Source: Defluviimonas aquaemixtae (lineage in GTDB: Bacteria > Pseudomonadota > Alphaproteobacteria > Rhodobacterales > Rhodobacteraceae). From it: a DNA stretch of 64,000 bases. Made by a program: the position numbers and the translations under genes. Positions 43,813 to 53,599 of the stretch are shown here, in pieces (the first letter of the stretch is position 1; every line of letters starts with the position of its first letter). The notes under the pieces were generated by a model that was not told the DNA's origin, made no database searches, and saw only the letters and a list, made by a program, of their open reading frames with translations. The stretch is from assembly GCF_900302475.1 (NCBI RefSeq), contig NZ_OMOQ01000001.1, forward strand, positions 2,294,001 through 2,358,000, in the 5' to 3' direction.

Positions 43813-45603
43813 CTACTCGGCCGCGAGTCCCTCGGTGAACTGAAGGCGCGCGAGCCGGGCGTAGAGGCCGTCCTCGGCAACAAGCGCTTCATGCGTGCCG
43901 GTCGCCACGATGCGGCCCCGGTCGAAGACGACGATCCGGTCAGCCTTCTTCACGGTAGCGAGTCTGTGGGCCACGATCAGCGTCGTGCGTCCCTCGGCAA
44001 GCCGTTCGACCGCCTTCTGCACGGCCCGTTCACTTTCGGCGTCAAGCGCCGAGGTGGCCTCGTCGAGAAGAAGGACCGGCGCGTCGCGCAGGATCGCGCG
44101 GGCGATTGCGATTCGCTGCTTCTGTCCGCCCGACAGCATCACGCCGCGTTCACCGAGGAAGCTATCGTAGCCCTCGGGCAGCGCCGCGATGAAATCGTGC
44201 GCTGCGGCGGAGCGGGCGGCGGCCTCGACCTCGGCATCCGTCGCTTCCGGCCGGCCGAAGCGGATGTTCTCACGCGCCGAGGCCGCGAAGATTACCGGGT
44301 CCTGCGGCACGAGAGCGATAGCGCGGCGGAAATCCGAGCGTGCCATGTCGGATAGGTTCACGCCGTCGATCGTGATGCGGCCCTGGTCGGGGTCGTAGAA
44401 GCGCAGTAGAAGCTGGATTACCGTCGTCTTGCCCGCGCCGGACGGGCCGACGAGCGCCACGCTCTCACCGGGGCGCACGTGCAGTTCGACGCCGTCGAGG
44501 GCGGATTGCTCAGGGCGCGACGGATAGTGGAAGGTCACGCCCTCGAAGGTGATCTCACCCCGCGCCGGTCGCGGCAAGGCAACGGGGCTTTCGGGGTCGC
44601 GCACCGTATCAGTAGCGCTGAGAAGCTCGACGAGCCTCTCGGTTGCGCCAGCGGCTCGCTGCAACTCGCCCCAGATCTCCGACAAGGCGGCGACCGATCC
44701 CGCCGCCATCACGGCGTAGATGACGAATTGAACGAGTTCACCCGGCGTCATCAAACCCGCGCGCACGTCGCGCGCGCCGATCCAGAGAACGCCAACGACG
44801 CCGGCAAAAACGAGGAAGATGACGATCACTGTCATCACAGCACGGGTCTGGATGCGTGCCTTGGCCGTACGGAAAGATTCTTCGGTCACCCGCCCGAACT
44901 CGGCTTGCGCGCCCGTCTCCTGCGTAAAGGCCTGCACGGTCTGCACTGCCGAAAGCGCTTCGGCCGCGGCGCCGGATGAGGCCGCGATCCAGTCCTGGTT
45001 GTCACGGCTGAGCCGCCTCAGTCGCCTGCCCTGCGTGATGATGGGGACGAGGACGAGCGGCACAATCAAGAGGACAAGCCCGGTGAGCTTGGCCGAGGTG
45101 ATCAGCATCAGGATGACGCCGCCGATGAGGATCAGGCAATTCCTCAGCGCGACGGAGACGGACGATCCAATGACCGAGAGGATCAGCGTCGTGTCGGTGG
45201 TGATGCGGCTGACGACCTCGCCGGTCATCAACTGCTCGTAAAAGACCGGGCTCATCCCTATGACGCGGTCGAAGACGGCACGGCGGATGTCGGCCACAAC
45301 CCGCTCGCCAAGCCGCGAGACGAAGTAGTAACGTGCACCGGTGCCCAGCGCGAGCACCGCGGCGATGCCCATCGCGCCCGCGAAGTAGCTGTCGAGCAGC
45401 TCGGCGCCCTCGCCGAAACCGTCGATCACGCGTCGGACAGCCACGGGCAAGAGAAGCGAGACCGAGGCCGTTAGCACAAGCGCCATGCCCGCCAGCGCCA
45501 AGAGCACCCTATACGGGGTCAGGAACGGCCAGAGCGCGGCGAGCGCACCGACGCGCTTGGATGCCGCGCGCTCCTCCCCGGTCGTTTTGGGCTGTCGTGC
45601 CAT
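43813..45603 (-). CDS. ABC exporter, fused membrane and ATPase domains (MsbA-like)
   Basis: 596 residues. Residues 20-320 hold six membrane segments (YRVLLALAGMALVLTASVSLLLPVAV onwards) with the exporter coupling helices. The ATPase domain has Walker A LVGPSGAGKTTVIQLL, signature MLSGGQKQRIAIARAIL, Walker B VLLLDEATSALDAESE and switch IVAHRL. It works as a homodimer exporting lipid or another hydrophobic compound. GGAGGTTG precedes the ATG. It lies upstream of the acyl-CoA synthetase gene on the same strand. Confidence 0.92.
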   Translation of the reverse strand: MARQPKTTGEERAASKRVGALAALWPFLTPYRVLLALAGMALVLTASVSLLLPVAVRRVIDGFGEGAELLDSYFAGAMGIAAVLALGTGARYYFVSRLGERVVADIRRAVFDRVIGMSPVFYEQLMTGEVVSRITTDTTLILSVIGSSVSVALRNCLILIGGVILMLITSAKLTGLVLLIVPLVLVPIITQGRRLRRLSRDNQDWIAASSGAAAEALSAVQTVQAFTQETGAQAEFGRVTEESFRTAKARIQTRAVMTVIVIFLVFAGVVGVLWIGARDVRAGLMTPGELVQFVIYAVMAAGSVAALSEIWGELQRAAGATERLVELLSATDTVRDPESPVALPRPARGEITFEGVTFHYPSRPEQSALDGVELHVRPGESVALVGPSGAGKTTVIQLLLRFYDPDQGRITIDGVNLSDMARSDFRRAIALVPQDPVIFAASARENIRFGRPEATDAEVEAAARSAAAHDFIAALPEGYDSFLGERGVMLSGGQKQRIAIARAILRDAPVLLLDEATSALDAESERAVQKAVERLAEGRTTLIVAHRLATVKKADRIVVFDRGRIVATGTHEALVAEDGLYARLARLQFTEGLAAE

Positions 45604-45886
45604 GCAACCTCCGCTCCAATCCCAGAGGGTTTAGGCGGGTGCGGCGCGCGGGGCAAGCGGTGGCGGGGTGGCTGACGCTCCGGCGGACGGATGGATCAGC
45701 ATCCATGGTACGCGCAATTAACCAGCGGAAAATCGCACATGACGCAATAATCTTCGACAAATTAGACCATATCAAGCACGATTTCCGCAGAAAATTGCGT
45801 CGCGATGAAAATGAGGGACAGATTGCCGCAGCACTCGGGTGACACTGAATTGCCCAACGGAGTCGGGCGCAACAAAGGAGAACGTG
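45604..45886 (+). promoter_or_regulatory. Divergent promoter region of the ABC exporter and usp genes
   Basis: An AT-rich stretch (about 45715-45830) lies between the two divergent genes and must hold both promoters. No specific element is certain. Confidence 0.3.
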
Positions 45887-46321
45887 ATGGCAGACACATT
45901 CGTTGCCGCCTATGACGGCAGTCCTGCCGGCAGGCGGGCCGTCGATTATGCCGTCGCCCAGGCGAAGGCCGCAGGCGCGTCGGTTGTCGTGGCGCATGTG
46001 CTTGAATGGTCCCCGTATTCCTTCCTGACGCCGGAGGAAATCGAGGAACGGCACCAGCGTCGCGGCGAGGAACTCAAGCGTGCAGAAAGCGCGGTCGTCG
46101 GACCACTCGCGGCAGATTTGGCCGGTTCCGGTGTGACGCTCATCACCGAGATCAAGTATGGCCACGTCGCCGAAACTCTCTGCGACATCGCTAAGGCGCA
46201 TGGCGCCAGCCAGATTTTCATCGGTCGCACCGGCCATTCGACCATTGTCGAGCGGCTTTTCGGCTCGGTTGCCGCGTCGTTGGCGCAGATCGCGCCGGTG
46301 CCCTGCACCATCGTGCCGTAA
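45887..46321 (+). CDS. Universal stress protein UspA family
   Basis: 144 residues from the ATG at 45887 with AAAGGAG upstream. The fold pattern is MADTFVAAYDGSPAGRRAVDYAVAQA at the start, and the ATP-binding loop IFIGRTGHSTIVERLFGSVAASL near the end follows the G-x2-G-x9-G-S pattern. It is cytoplasmic. The sodium/alanine symporter gene starts 27 bp downstream, so this stress protein may respond to or regulate that carrier. Confidence 0.93.
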   Translation: MADTFVAAYDGSPAGRRAVDYAVAQAKAAGASVVVAHVLEWSPYSFLTPEEIEERHQRRGEELKRAESAVVGPLAADLAGSGVTLITEIKYGHVAETLCDIAKAHGASQIFIGRTGHSTIVERLFGSVAASLAQIAPVPCTIVP

Positions 46322-46348
46322 CGGGATCAGATCAGGGATAGTGACATC

Positions 46349-47893
46349 ATGCATAGAATAGAAACGCGCAGCTTGATCGGCGCGGCCTTGTTGGCGGTCG
46401 TTGCGAGCGCCGCCCAGGCGCAGTCGGTCGACGACAGCATCAACCAGGCCTTCGCAAGCGCGACAGGCTGGTTCGTCAATTTCATCTTCTCCAACTTCCC
46501 GGGAACGTCGTTCCCCTGGATCGTGGGCTGGCTGGTCGTCGCGGCCTCGGTCTTCACCATCTACTTTGGCTTCATCCAGTTCCGGGTTCTCGGCCATTCG
46601 ATCGCGCTGGTCAAAGGCGACTATGCCGACCCCAATGACGCGGGCGAGGTCAGCCATTTCCAGGCACTGGCGACTGCGCTTTCCGGCACGGTGGGCCTTG
46701 GCAACATCGCCGGCGTCGCCGTGGCCGTGGGCATCGGCGGACCTGGCGCGACCTTCTGGATGATCCTCGCCGGACTTCTCGGCATGGCATCGAAATTCAC
46801 AGAATGCACGCTTGGCGTGAAATACCGCAACGAGTTTCCCGATGGTCACGTCTCGGGCGGGCCGATGTACTATCTGACCAAGGGCTTTGCCGAGCGTGGC
46901 GTGCCGGGAGGCAAGGTGCTCGCGGTCATGTTCTCGATCTTCTGCATCCTTGGGGCCTTCGGTGGCGGCAACATGTTCCAGGCCAACCAGGCGCATCAGC
47001 AGCTTTCCGGCGTGCTCGGCGAGTATCCGGGTTGGATCACCGGTCTGGTCTTCGCAGCAATCGTCTTCATCGTCATCGTGGGCGGCATCAAGTCTATCGC
47101 CCGCGTGACCGAGAAGGTCGTACCCTTCATGGCGATCCTCTATGTCAGCTGCGCGATCGTCATCATCGCGATGAACATCGGCAATATCGGTTGGGCCTTC
47201 GGCCAGATCTTTGCTGGCGCGTTCACCGACATGGGCATCACTGGCGGCGCTGTCGGCGCGCTGATTCAAGGCTTCCGCCGAGCCGCGTTCTCGAACGAAG
47301 CGGGCGTGGGCTCGGCCGCGATTGCCCACTCGGCGGTCAGGACGAAAGAGCCGATAACCGAGGGTTTCGTCTCGCTTCTGGAGCCCTTCATCGACACAGT
47401 GGTGATCTGCACGATGACGGCGCTCGTGATCATCTTCACGCAGCAGCTGATCGTCGATCCGGAAACCGGGCTTTACGTTATGGACGAGGCGACGGGGCGC
47501 ATCGCAACCATCGACGGCAATTCCGGCGTGGGGCTCACGTCGGCGGCCTTCGGCTCGGCGCTGTCATGGTTCCCGTATCTCTTGGTGGTGGCTGTCGTGC
47601 TGTTTGCCTTCTCGACGATGATTTCGTGGTCCTATTACGGACTGAAGGCCTGGACCTACCTCTTCGGCGAGGGAAAGATGCAGGAGCTGATCTTCAAGCT
47701 TCTCTTTTGCTTCTTCGTGATCGTCGGCGCTGCGGCGAGCCTCGGGCCGGTCATCGACTTCTCGGACGCCGCGATCTTCGCCATGGCGGTCGTGAACATC
47801 ATCGGACTGTACGTCCTGATGCCGATCGTGAAGCGCGAGGTCGAAAGTTATCTGTCGCGACTAAAGACGGGCGAGATCCGCAAGTTCGCCTGA
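46349..47893 (+). CDS. Sodium/alanine (glycine) symporter, AGCS family
   Basis: 514 residues with an N-terminal hydrophobic leader ending AAQAQ and about 11 membrane segments. The family signatures [23 protein letters not shown] and the later [21 protein letters not shown] are clear. It imports alanine or glycine with Na+ across the inner membrane. An AGGGAT ribosome site precedes the ATG. It is co-transcribed with the usp gene and ends with a terminator. Confidence 0.94.
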   Translation: MHRIETRSLIGAALLAVVASAAQAQSVDDSINQAFASATGWFVNFIFSNFPGTSFPWIVGWLVVAASVFTIYFGFIQFRVLGHSIALVKGDYADPNDAGEVSHFQALATALSGTVGLGNIAGVAVAVGIGGPGATFWMILAGLLGMASKFTECTLGVKYRNEFPDGHVSGGPMYYLTKGFAERGVPGGKVLAVMFSIFCILGAFGGGNMFQANQAHQQLSGVLGEYPGWITGLVFAAIVFIVIVGGIKSIARVTEKVVPFMAILYVSCAIVIIAMNIGNIGWAFGQIFAGAFTDMGITGGAVGALIQGFRRAAFSNEAGVGSAAIAHSAVRTKEPITEGFVSLLEPFIDTVVICTMTALVIIFTQQLIVDPETGLYVMDEATGRIATIDGNSGVGLTSAAFGSALSWFPYLLVVAVVLFAFSTMISWSYYGLKAWTYLFGEGKMQELIFKLLFCFFVIVGAAASLGPVIDFSDAAIFAMAVVNIIGLYVLMPIVKREVESYLSRLKTGEIRKFA

Positions 47894-47917
47894 GGACAGC
47901 ATAGACATCGGCAAGAG

Positions 47918-47941
47918 ACCGGGCGGGAAACCGCCCGGTTT
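47918..47941 (+). terminator. Terminator after the AGCS symporter gene
   Basis: A 9-bp stem ACCGGGCGG/CCGCCCGGT with loop GAAA is followed by a short T tract (TT, then C). The tetraloop hairpin is strong. Confidence 0.75.
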
Positions 47942-48075
47942 CGTATGTTCGCGCATCCGACCGCAGAGGCGGTTGCACGCGCGGGCACGGAACCGCTAGG
48001 CTGAGGGCCGAACATGTGTGCGGACCGATCCTACGGCGGCTCGTGGCAGCGCTCGATCGTCAGTGGAGAAATGCC

Positions 48076-49074
48076 GTGGCCACGCTGAAAGCAAAAAACC
48101 CCAAGGAACTGCAGCAGGCGCTCCGCAATTCCGGAGCGCGCGATACGATCCTCGTGACCGGAGAGTTCGGGGCCGTCGGCCTCAAGGGTGTCCGCCCAGA
48201 GGGCGGCGTCACGATCCGCGCCGCCAAGCCCGGTGCGGCCCATTTCGAGAGCATCGTGCTCAGCAATTGTGCGAACCTGACCTTCGAGGGCCTCAGATTC
48301 TGGCCAAACGCGCCTATTCCGCCGAGCCGGGGGAACCGGTATCTCATCACGGCTTATCCAAATACGTCGGCGATCGAAGTGGCGAACTGTATCTTCCGCG
48401 GCCGCGTGGACAGCGACGACTTCTCCACGTGGTCGCTCACCGATTGGCGGCAATTCAAGGTCGGCGCCGTGCTTCTGCGCGGACCGCGGAGCGTGATTCG
48501 CAATTGCGCGGCCGTCGGCGTCTATTTTGGCTTTGGCGTCAGCGGGCGGAGTTCGGAAATCTTCGAGAACCGAGTCTTTGGCTTTTCGGGCGACGGTCTC
48601 AGAGTGACCGAGGACAACTGCGTCGTCATCGGAAACCGCGTCACAGACGCCATGCAGATCGACAGGAACCATTCGGACGGACTGCAGGCCTTCAAGCCCA
48701 AGGGTTTGCTCAACGGGCTCGTCGTGAAGGACAACGTGCTGATCGAATGGACCGTGCGACCAGACAACCCACTCCGCGCTAAGATGCAGGGAATCGGACT
48801 GCACAACGGGCCCTACGCAAACGTCGTGATGCGCGACAATTCTATCGCCTGTTCGACCCCAAACGGTATCCGATTGAACGCGGTGCGCGGGCTCGAGGTT
48901 ACGGGTAACCGCGTGCGGAACGTCGACGGAAAGCGCGGCAAGCATCCGTGGATCTGGGTGCAAAGATGTTCGGGCCGCGTAGTCGTGACTGACAATGAGG
49001 CGGAGAATTTCAACCTGCAACGTGAAGCCGTCGTCGGCGGGAACAGCGAGCCGAACTATGCCGTCAGCTACTGA
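48076..49074 (+). CDS. Right-handed parallel beta-helix protein
   Basis: 332 residues from the GTG at 48076, chosen because GGAG lies 7 bp before it; a GTG at 48016 is an alternative. Repeated turns such as IVLSNCANLTFEGLRFW, AIEVANCIFRGRV, CVVIGNRVTDAM and VVMRDNSIACSTPNGIRLNAVRGLEVTGNRVRNV match the pectate-lyase-like beta-helix fold. No signal peptide is seen. It could be a polysaccharide-active or surface protein of unknown substrate. Confidence 0.75.
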   Translation: MATLKAKNPKELQQALRNSGARDTILVTGEFGAVGLKGVRPEGGVTIRAAKPGAAHFESIVLSNCANLTFEGLRFWPNAPIPPSRGNRYLITAYPNTSAIEVANCIFRGRVDSDDFSTWSLTDWRQFKVGAVLLRGPRSVIRNCAAVGVYFGFGVSGRSSEIFENRVFGFSGDGLRVTEDNCVVIGNRVTDAMQIDRNHSDGLQAFKPKGLLNGLVVKDNVLIEWTVRPDNPLRAKMQGIGLHNGPYANVVMRDNSIACSTPNGIRLNAVRGLEVTGNRVRNVDGKRGKHPWIWVQRCSGRVVVTDNEAENFNLQREAVVGGNSEPNYAVSY

Positions 49075-49137
49075 CGCGGCGCGAGCCGTACTGGTCATGG
49101 TGCACAACGACGCGCAATTGCAGGTATCTCAAGGGGC

Positions 49138-49211
49138 TGGAGCGGGCGGCGGGAATCGAACCCGCGTCATCAGCTTGGAAGGCTGAGGTCTTACCACTAC
49201 ACAACGCCCGC
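49138..49211 (-). tRNA. tRNA-Gly (anticodon TCC)
   Basis: On the minus strand a 74-nt cloverleaf starts GCGGGCG and ends CGCCCGCTCCA, with anticodon arm TCAGC-CTTCCAA-GCTGA (anticodon TCC) and T arm GCGGG-TTCGATT-CCCGC. The CCA end is encoded. Confidence 0.96.
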
Positions 49212-49610
49212 TCAGGCTGAACGGTCAATATTTCATGGGTCTTTCGTGGTCAAGCAGGAAGTCCACTACCGCGTGAACATGCACCTTAAATGCATGCCAG
49301 CTTAGTCTACCAGCTGATCATCGCTTATCATTTCGACCATCGTCCTGATCCCACCATGACGGCGTAAGGAGGCTTTCGGCCCAATGGAGCCATCTACCAA
49401 ACTGTCGGTCGCTGCAGTGCAGCTTTCGCATTTCGGACATTTGTCGAAGGCATAAGAGTCTGAGTTTCGGACGGTGCGCAGCGCGTAAGTATTCCGGTCG
49501 GCTGCAACGTGTCCTGATCAGAATCAAATCCGCCGCTCGCCATAAGCCCATAATTGATTTCGCACGTAAAGTTTGTCGGTCTATCGGCTTCTCGACTTCG
49601 AGGTACAGAG
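49212..49610. other. Intergenic region between tRNA-Gly and the phospholipase-like gene
   Basis: No gene is recognised. GC content drops compared with the flanking genes. It must hold the tRNA promoter and that of the downstream gene. Confidence 0.4.
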
Positions 49611-51488
49611 ATGCAGATTTCACTACGCATGTTCATTCTGCTGTTGGCACTGTTCGCCGAGGTCAGTCCTGCCTCCGCCTATCGGGAGGGCGATTACACG
49701 GCTGGCCTGTTAACGCCGAGGACGCATCAGTGGATCATCGATCGGGCGATAGACCTGCTTCGATCGCGCGGCCGGGCCCGGATCGGGCGTTTTCCCGTGC
49801 AGTCATACCTCCCGCATCTCTATTGGGGCGCCTGGTATGCGGACAATACCGAGGTGAAATGCATCTGGACCGGATTTCGCGAGGAGAATTGCGACGCGAT
49901 CCACCATTATGGGCACATCGGCGACATCGTCGCTTGGAAAACCGGATCGCCCAAGACGGTTGCAGCGAATACAGGCGGATTTGCGGGGCCTTTCTACGGG
50001 CAGGTTCTCTTCGATCAGGCGGTCAGGTTCTGGCCCGGGGGGCCGGCGCCGGATCTGTCATTGCTGCCTTATCGCGATGCGGGCTACATTCGGGCGAGTT
50101 TTCTCGTCACCAGCGTCACCGATCTTGGGAACACCTACGTTGGCGGCCAGGCGTTTTGCGAGAAGCACGCCCACCTGACATTGGGCTCGTCTGTCATTTC
50201 GATCCATGAATGCCCCAAATGGCCGCTATGGGCGGCAATCGATGCCAAAGGCAAGATCGCCAGGGAGGAGTCCGAGGTTTCCCTCAGATATCTGGGCTGG
50301 GCGATCCACCTGGTCGAGGATCTGACCGTGCCCTACCATGCCAACAATCAAGCGACCGATACGCACAGCGCCTATGAGAATGATGTTCACACCAAGATTG
50401 AGAACGGCGACTTCGATCATCTTCCGATCCTGGCGCTCTCGGCTGGCTACAAGTATTCGCCGTGCGGGCTTTGCACCAAGGGCGCCTATGTTTTCCCCGT
50501 GGTTGATGAATTCGTAAGCTCGAGCCTCTCGGTCGAGCAACTCGGGATTGCAGCGCGCCAGATCGCCATCGACACCGACAGCGGGGCGGCGTTACTGCCC
50601 GACGGAAAAGGGTACTGGCAGCACTACAGCATCATGGACCGCAAGGCGGTGATGGAGCGGGGGCTGGACGCGGCCATAAAGCTGGTGGCGGCGGTGCTTG
50701 AGAAACACCTCGAGTCGATTGCCCTAGCACCGGATGCCTTCGAGACGAATGACACCGTCTTCACCGCCGCCGCGGTGGCGCCGGGATATCATCCGGACCT
50801 GACCATCGATACGCCGAACGATATCGACTGGTACGCGATCAGCATCCCGGCCGATAACTCTGACCTGGTGGTCGACCTCTACTTCGACCCCAGCGCGAGC
50901 AGGCCCGCTAGCCGCATAACCAGCGTCAGTGGCCCTTATGCGGGCGTGCCCAAACAGATGCCCTACGGATCGCGCATAGAGATGCGCGGAATCAGCAAGG
51001 GGACCTATCGCCTTGAGGTACAGTCGACGGACCTGTTGATGCTTAGCTATGGTCTTCACGTATTTGTCGGGATCGGCACTCTTCCCGCAGATCAGTATGA
51101 GGACAACGACACCCCCGCCAGCGCCGCCCGGTTCTATGACGGCTGCGATTTCACCGGTGACCTGACAATCGACGCCGCGGGCGACGACGACTGTTACTAT
51201 GTCAGATCCGACATTGGTCTGCGCATTGACGCTAGGGTGATCCTGGACGGCACCGCCTCGCTAAGCATGTCTTTGGACGAGCATCCCGCGGCGGTCTCGG
51301 TCAATGCAGATGGCTCCCGGCAGCTGAGCCTCTCCCGATGCACACAGAGTGGCAAGCCCCTGATTGCGATCAGTGGATCGCCCACCCGCTACAGCATGTG
51401 CATCCTGCTCAAGTCGGATGCGGGCTGCCTGCCCGATTTATCGAACCTGGACGGTGGCCCGTTTACCCCGCCGCAATGGCCGAAGTAG
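49611..51488 (+). CDS. Secreted zinc-dependent phospholipase C-like protein with two PPC-like domains
   Basis: 625 residues from the ATG at 49611, with GAGG upstream and a signal peptide (MFILLLALFAEVSPASA). Residues 30-370 match the zinc phospholipase C / S1-P1 nuclease-like all-alpha fold: LTPRTHQWIIDRAIDLL (His39), DAIHHYGHIGD, and HLVEDLTVPYHANN with His233, Asp237 and His243. Two beta-sandwich segments follow, starting DAFETNDTVFTAAAV and DQYEDNDTPASAARF, which are typical of bacterial pre-peptidase C-terminal domains. It would be secreted and act on phospholipids. The N-terminal Trp of classical enzymes is not seen after cleavage. Confidence 0.75.
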   Translation: MQISLRMFILLLALFAEVSPASAYREGDYTAGLLTPRTHQWIIDRAIDLLRSRGRARIGRFPVQSYLPHLYWGAWYADNTEVKCIWTGFREENCDAIHHYGHIGDIVAWKTGSPKTVAANTGGFAGPFYGQVLFDQAVRFWPGGPAPDLSLLPYRDAGYIRASFLVTSVTDLGNTYVGGQAFCEKHAHLTLGSSVISIHECPKWPLWAAIDAKGKIAREESEVSLRYLGWAIHLVEDLTVPYHANNQATDTHSAYENDVHTKIENGDFDHLPILALSAGYKYSPCGLCTKGAYVFPVVDEFVSSSLSVEQLGIAARQIAIDTDSGAALLPDGKGYWQHYSIMDRKAVMERGLDAAIKLVAAVLEKHLESIALAPDAFETNDTVFTAAAVAPGYHPDLTIDTPNDIDWYAISIPADNSDLVVDLYFDPSASRPASRITSVSGPYAGVPKQMPYGSRIEMRGISKGTYRLEVQSTDLLMLSYGLHVFVGIGTLPADQYEDNDTPASAARFYDGCDFTGDLTIDAAGDDDCYYVRSDIGLRIDARVILDGTASLSMSLDEHPAAVSVNADGSRQLSLSRCTQSGKPLIAISGSPTRYSMCILLKSDAGCLPDLSNLDGGPFTPPQWPK

Positions 51489-51769
51489 CAAACGCCTTCA
51501 GCGGGTCGGTAGCGGTGAGCGGGCCTTGTGGTCGAGTGTACATGCCGCCGGTTCGAGCTTCGCGATGCTCGGTGCCTGGTAGAGACCTTCGGAATCGAGC
51601 GGCCCGTTGCTGACCTTCGAATAAGGCGTCCGATGCTGCAATGCGGCCCTTTCCAGGGGACGTTCGCTGCATACACAAATGCGGCTGCGAACGGGAAACG
51701 TATGCACGAAGGCCTTCTAACTAGCCCCACCTGAGCAGTCCGGTTTGAGTGTTAGTGCATGACTGGTCT

Positions 51770-52660
51770 GTCGTCCATCGGGACGATGGTTTCCGGGGCC
51801 GGCGGGCGGAAGCCCAGAGCACTGGGCGGTCGCTTCGTGTTGTAGTTCCGCCTCCATCGTTCGATCAGGATTTGCGCCTCTCTGAGGCTGTAGAAGATCT
51901 CGCCGTTGAGCAGCTCATTGCGGAACCGGGCGTTGACGCTCTCGCAGTGGCCGTTCTCCCAAGGTGATCCTGGCTCAATGTAGGTTGTCTTAGCACCGAC
52001 GGCAGCGATCCAGTCCCGAACCGCTTGGGCGACGAATTCCGGGCCGTTGTCCGACCGGATGAACGACGGGACATCGCGTGAGGCATGAACAGATCACTCA
52101 GCGCGTCGATGACGCTGTTGGCGTTGAGCCGCCGCTCGACCTTGATGGCCAGGCATTCGCGGCTGAACTCCCCTCTCGGCCGATTGCTGCGCAATCGCCT
52201 GCCGAGCAATGATCGAGGATGTTCAGCGCCGGTACGCCTTCCCGTCATCGGCGCGGCAATGCACGAAGTCATAGCTCCAGACATGATCGCGATGCTCCGG
52301 CCGCAGCCGCACGCAGGACCCGTCGTTCAGCCAGAGCCGTCCCTTCGTTGGTTGTCTCGATGGCACTTTCAGCCCCTCCCGCCGCCACAGCCGTTCGACG
52401 CGCTTGTCGTTGGCCTGCCAACCCGCGTCCCTCAGCGGCACCGCGATCCGGCGATAGCCATAGCAGCCATACTGGCGGGCCATCTCGACCATGTCGGCAA
52501 CAAGCCAGTCTTCATCGGCCCGGCCCCTCGGTAGCTTGTGCTGCGTCGAGCGATGCTGACGCAGCATCCGGCAAGCCCGACGTTCCGACACACCCAGTTC
52601 TTCGCGGACAATGTCGATACAGGCACGACGACGGGCGGGGCCCAGAAGTTTCCCCTTGCA
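51770..52660 (-). pseudogene. IS3-family transposase orfB, frameshifted
   Basis: The helical start VSERRACRMLRQHRSTQHKLP and YGCYGYRRIAVPLRDAGWQANDKRVERLWRREGLKVP are in frame until KAYRR, where the DDE region breaks. LNILD resumes in another frame, then after an inserted stretch EFSRECLAIKVERRLNANSVIDALSDLFMP, then RDVPSFIRSDNGPEF and the last DDE residue region (WENGHCESVNARFRNELLNGEIFYSLREAQ) in further frames. At least three breaks make it inactive. Confidence 0.75.
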
Positions 52661-52920
52661 GCTTCCGTCAGGATCATCTTGTCCAGCGTCAGGTCCGATA
52701 CGGCCTTACTCAGCCGCTCGTTCTCCTTCTGCAGCCGATTGAGCTCCCTCAGTTGGTCGGTTCCCATCCCGCTATACTGCTTGCGCCAGCGATAGTAGGT
52801 CTGCTCGGTGATGGGCACCTCGCGGATCGCATCCACCCGCGCCATCCCCAGGCCGACATGAACCTTAACCTGCCGCAGCTTTGTAACAATTTCTTCCGGC
52901 TTGTGCCGCTTCGTAGCCAT
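52432..52920 (-). CDS. IS3-family orfA, helix-turn-helix protein
   Basis: The first 92 residues are a typical OrfA: KRHKPEEIVTKLRQVKVHVGLGMARVDAIREVPITEQTYYRWRKQYSG, then the leucine-zipper LRELNRLQKENERLSKAVSDLTLDKMILTEAARGNF. The usual stop after GNF is missing and the frame runs on for 70 non-family residues inside orfB. In intact elements a ribosomal frameshift joins the two ORFs into the transposase. Confidence 0.75.
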   Translation of the reverse strand: MATKRHKPEEIVTKLRQVKVHVGLGMARVDAIREVPITEQTYYRWRKQYSGMGTDQLRELNRLQKENERLSKAVSDLTLDKMILTEAARGNFWAPPVVVPVSTLSAKNWVCRNVGLAGCCVSIARRSTSYRGAGPMKTGLLPTWSRWPASMAAMAIAGSRCR

Positions 52921-52973
52921 TCTGGTCCTCCGTTTTCCTAAACATAATGGCGGAACACTTCAGTGGGGGAGGA

Positions 52974-53183
52974 TCAGCTGGACAACGGGTCGCGGTTCAC
53001 GAACCGGATGGTCGTGCCGGGGGCGACAGCAAGGCCGCGCGGCGAGAACCAGATGCGCTCGCCACGCGACGTGCCGCGCATCTCGATAATCTCGGACGGC
53101 GCGGCCGTGGCCCGCTTAGTCAATGTGAGGGTGGCGAGCGCGCTACTCCCGAGGGTCAGAACCATGCGTCGGGACGGTCTCAT
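52974..53183 (-). pseudogene. Truncated cupredoxin (plastocyanin/amicyanin-like)
   Basis: 69 codons with a signal peptide (MVLTLGSSALATLTLTKRATAAPS) and the first beta strands of a blue-copper domain (IIEMRGTSRGERIWFSPRGLAVAPGTTIRFVNRDP). The part that would hold the copper ligands (HTATAYH... and C...H...M) is missing, and the frame ends right at the IS3 element. Its ATG overlaps the stop of the upstream exported-protein gene (ATGA), so the pair once formed an operon. Confidence 0.75.
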
Positions 53184-53599
53184 TCCGCAAGCCGCCCCTT
53201 GGCCTCGTCATCGTGATAGAGCACGATACGCGCATGCGGTTTCTCAACGCCGGGATAACCCGCATTGTAGTAGATCTCCACGTCGGAAACCGTGTGCGAC
53301 CCGACGCCGAGACCGTCATAGGCAGTCCCTTTCTGAAGATCTTCCAACGGCGTCATGTAGACGGTCGCTGAGAGTTTGCCATCGTGATCGTAGGCGAGGA
53401 AGGGGCCGGCAGGCAGGATCGTGGGATACACGAAGAGCGTCCCGAGGCCCGGAACAAACTCCGGAATCGGCAGTACGTCACTGACCTGACCGTAGGGTTC
53501 GCCCGGAGGCGACTTTTCCAGCGCCGTTTCACCATGCGCGACCGAAACGCCCGTGGTCGCGGCAAGCATCGCGGCGGTCAGCGGCAGAAGTTTCTTCAT
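53180..53599 (-). CDS. Exported protein resembling TTHB210-like/DUF5602 family
   Basis: 139 residues from the ATG at 53599 with AGGAAAGGA upstream; the signal peptide is MKKLLPLTAAMLAATTGVSVAHG. The mature part has PYGQVSDVLPIPEFVPGLGTLFVYPTILPAGPFLAYDHDGKLSATVYMTPLEDL and VSDVEIYYNAGYPGVEKPHARIVLYHDD. I relate it only loosely to the TTHB210-like family. It is coupled to a truncated cupredoxin gene, which suggests an original periplasmic redox or copper role. Confidence 0.6.
   Translation of the reverse strand: MKKLLPLTAAMLAATTGVSVAHGETALEKSPPGEPYGQVSDVLPIPEFVPGLGTLFVYPTILPAGPFLAYDHDGKLSATVYMTPLEDLQKGTAYDGLGVGSHTVSDVEIYYNAGYPGVEKPHARIVLYHDDEAKGRLAE

Larger units (their letters stand above)
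51730..52975 (-). mobile_element. IS3-family insertion element, inactivated
   Basis: Minus-strand orfA and orfB homologues of the IS407 subgroup are present but orfB is frameshifted. Imperfect ends start TGAGCAGTCCGG on the left (51732) and TGAAGTGTTCCG read inward from the right (52962); the exact edges and target duplication could not be fixed. It lies between the phospholipase-like gene and a truncated cupredoxin gene. Confidence 0.75.

Noticed and set aside
45509..47329. 606-codon minus-strand frame across the usp and AGCS genes
   Set aside because: Both plus-strand genes are clear family members with ribosome sites; the opposing frame is a codon-bias artefact.
49318..49636. Short minus-strand frames upstream of the phospholipase-like gene
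   Set aside because: Two frames compete for the same bases, and neither has a ribosome site or family features.
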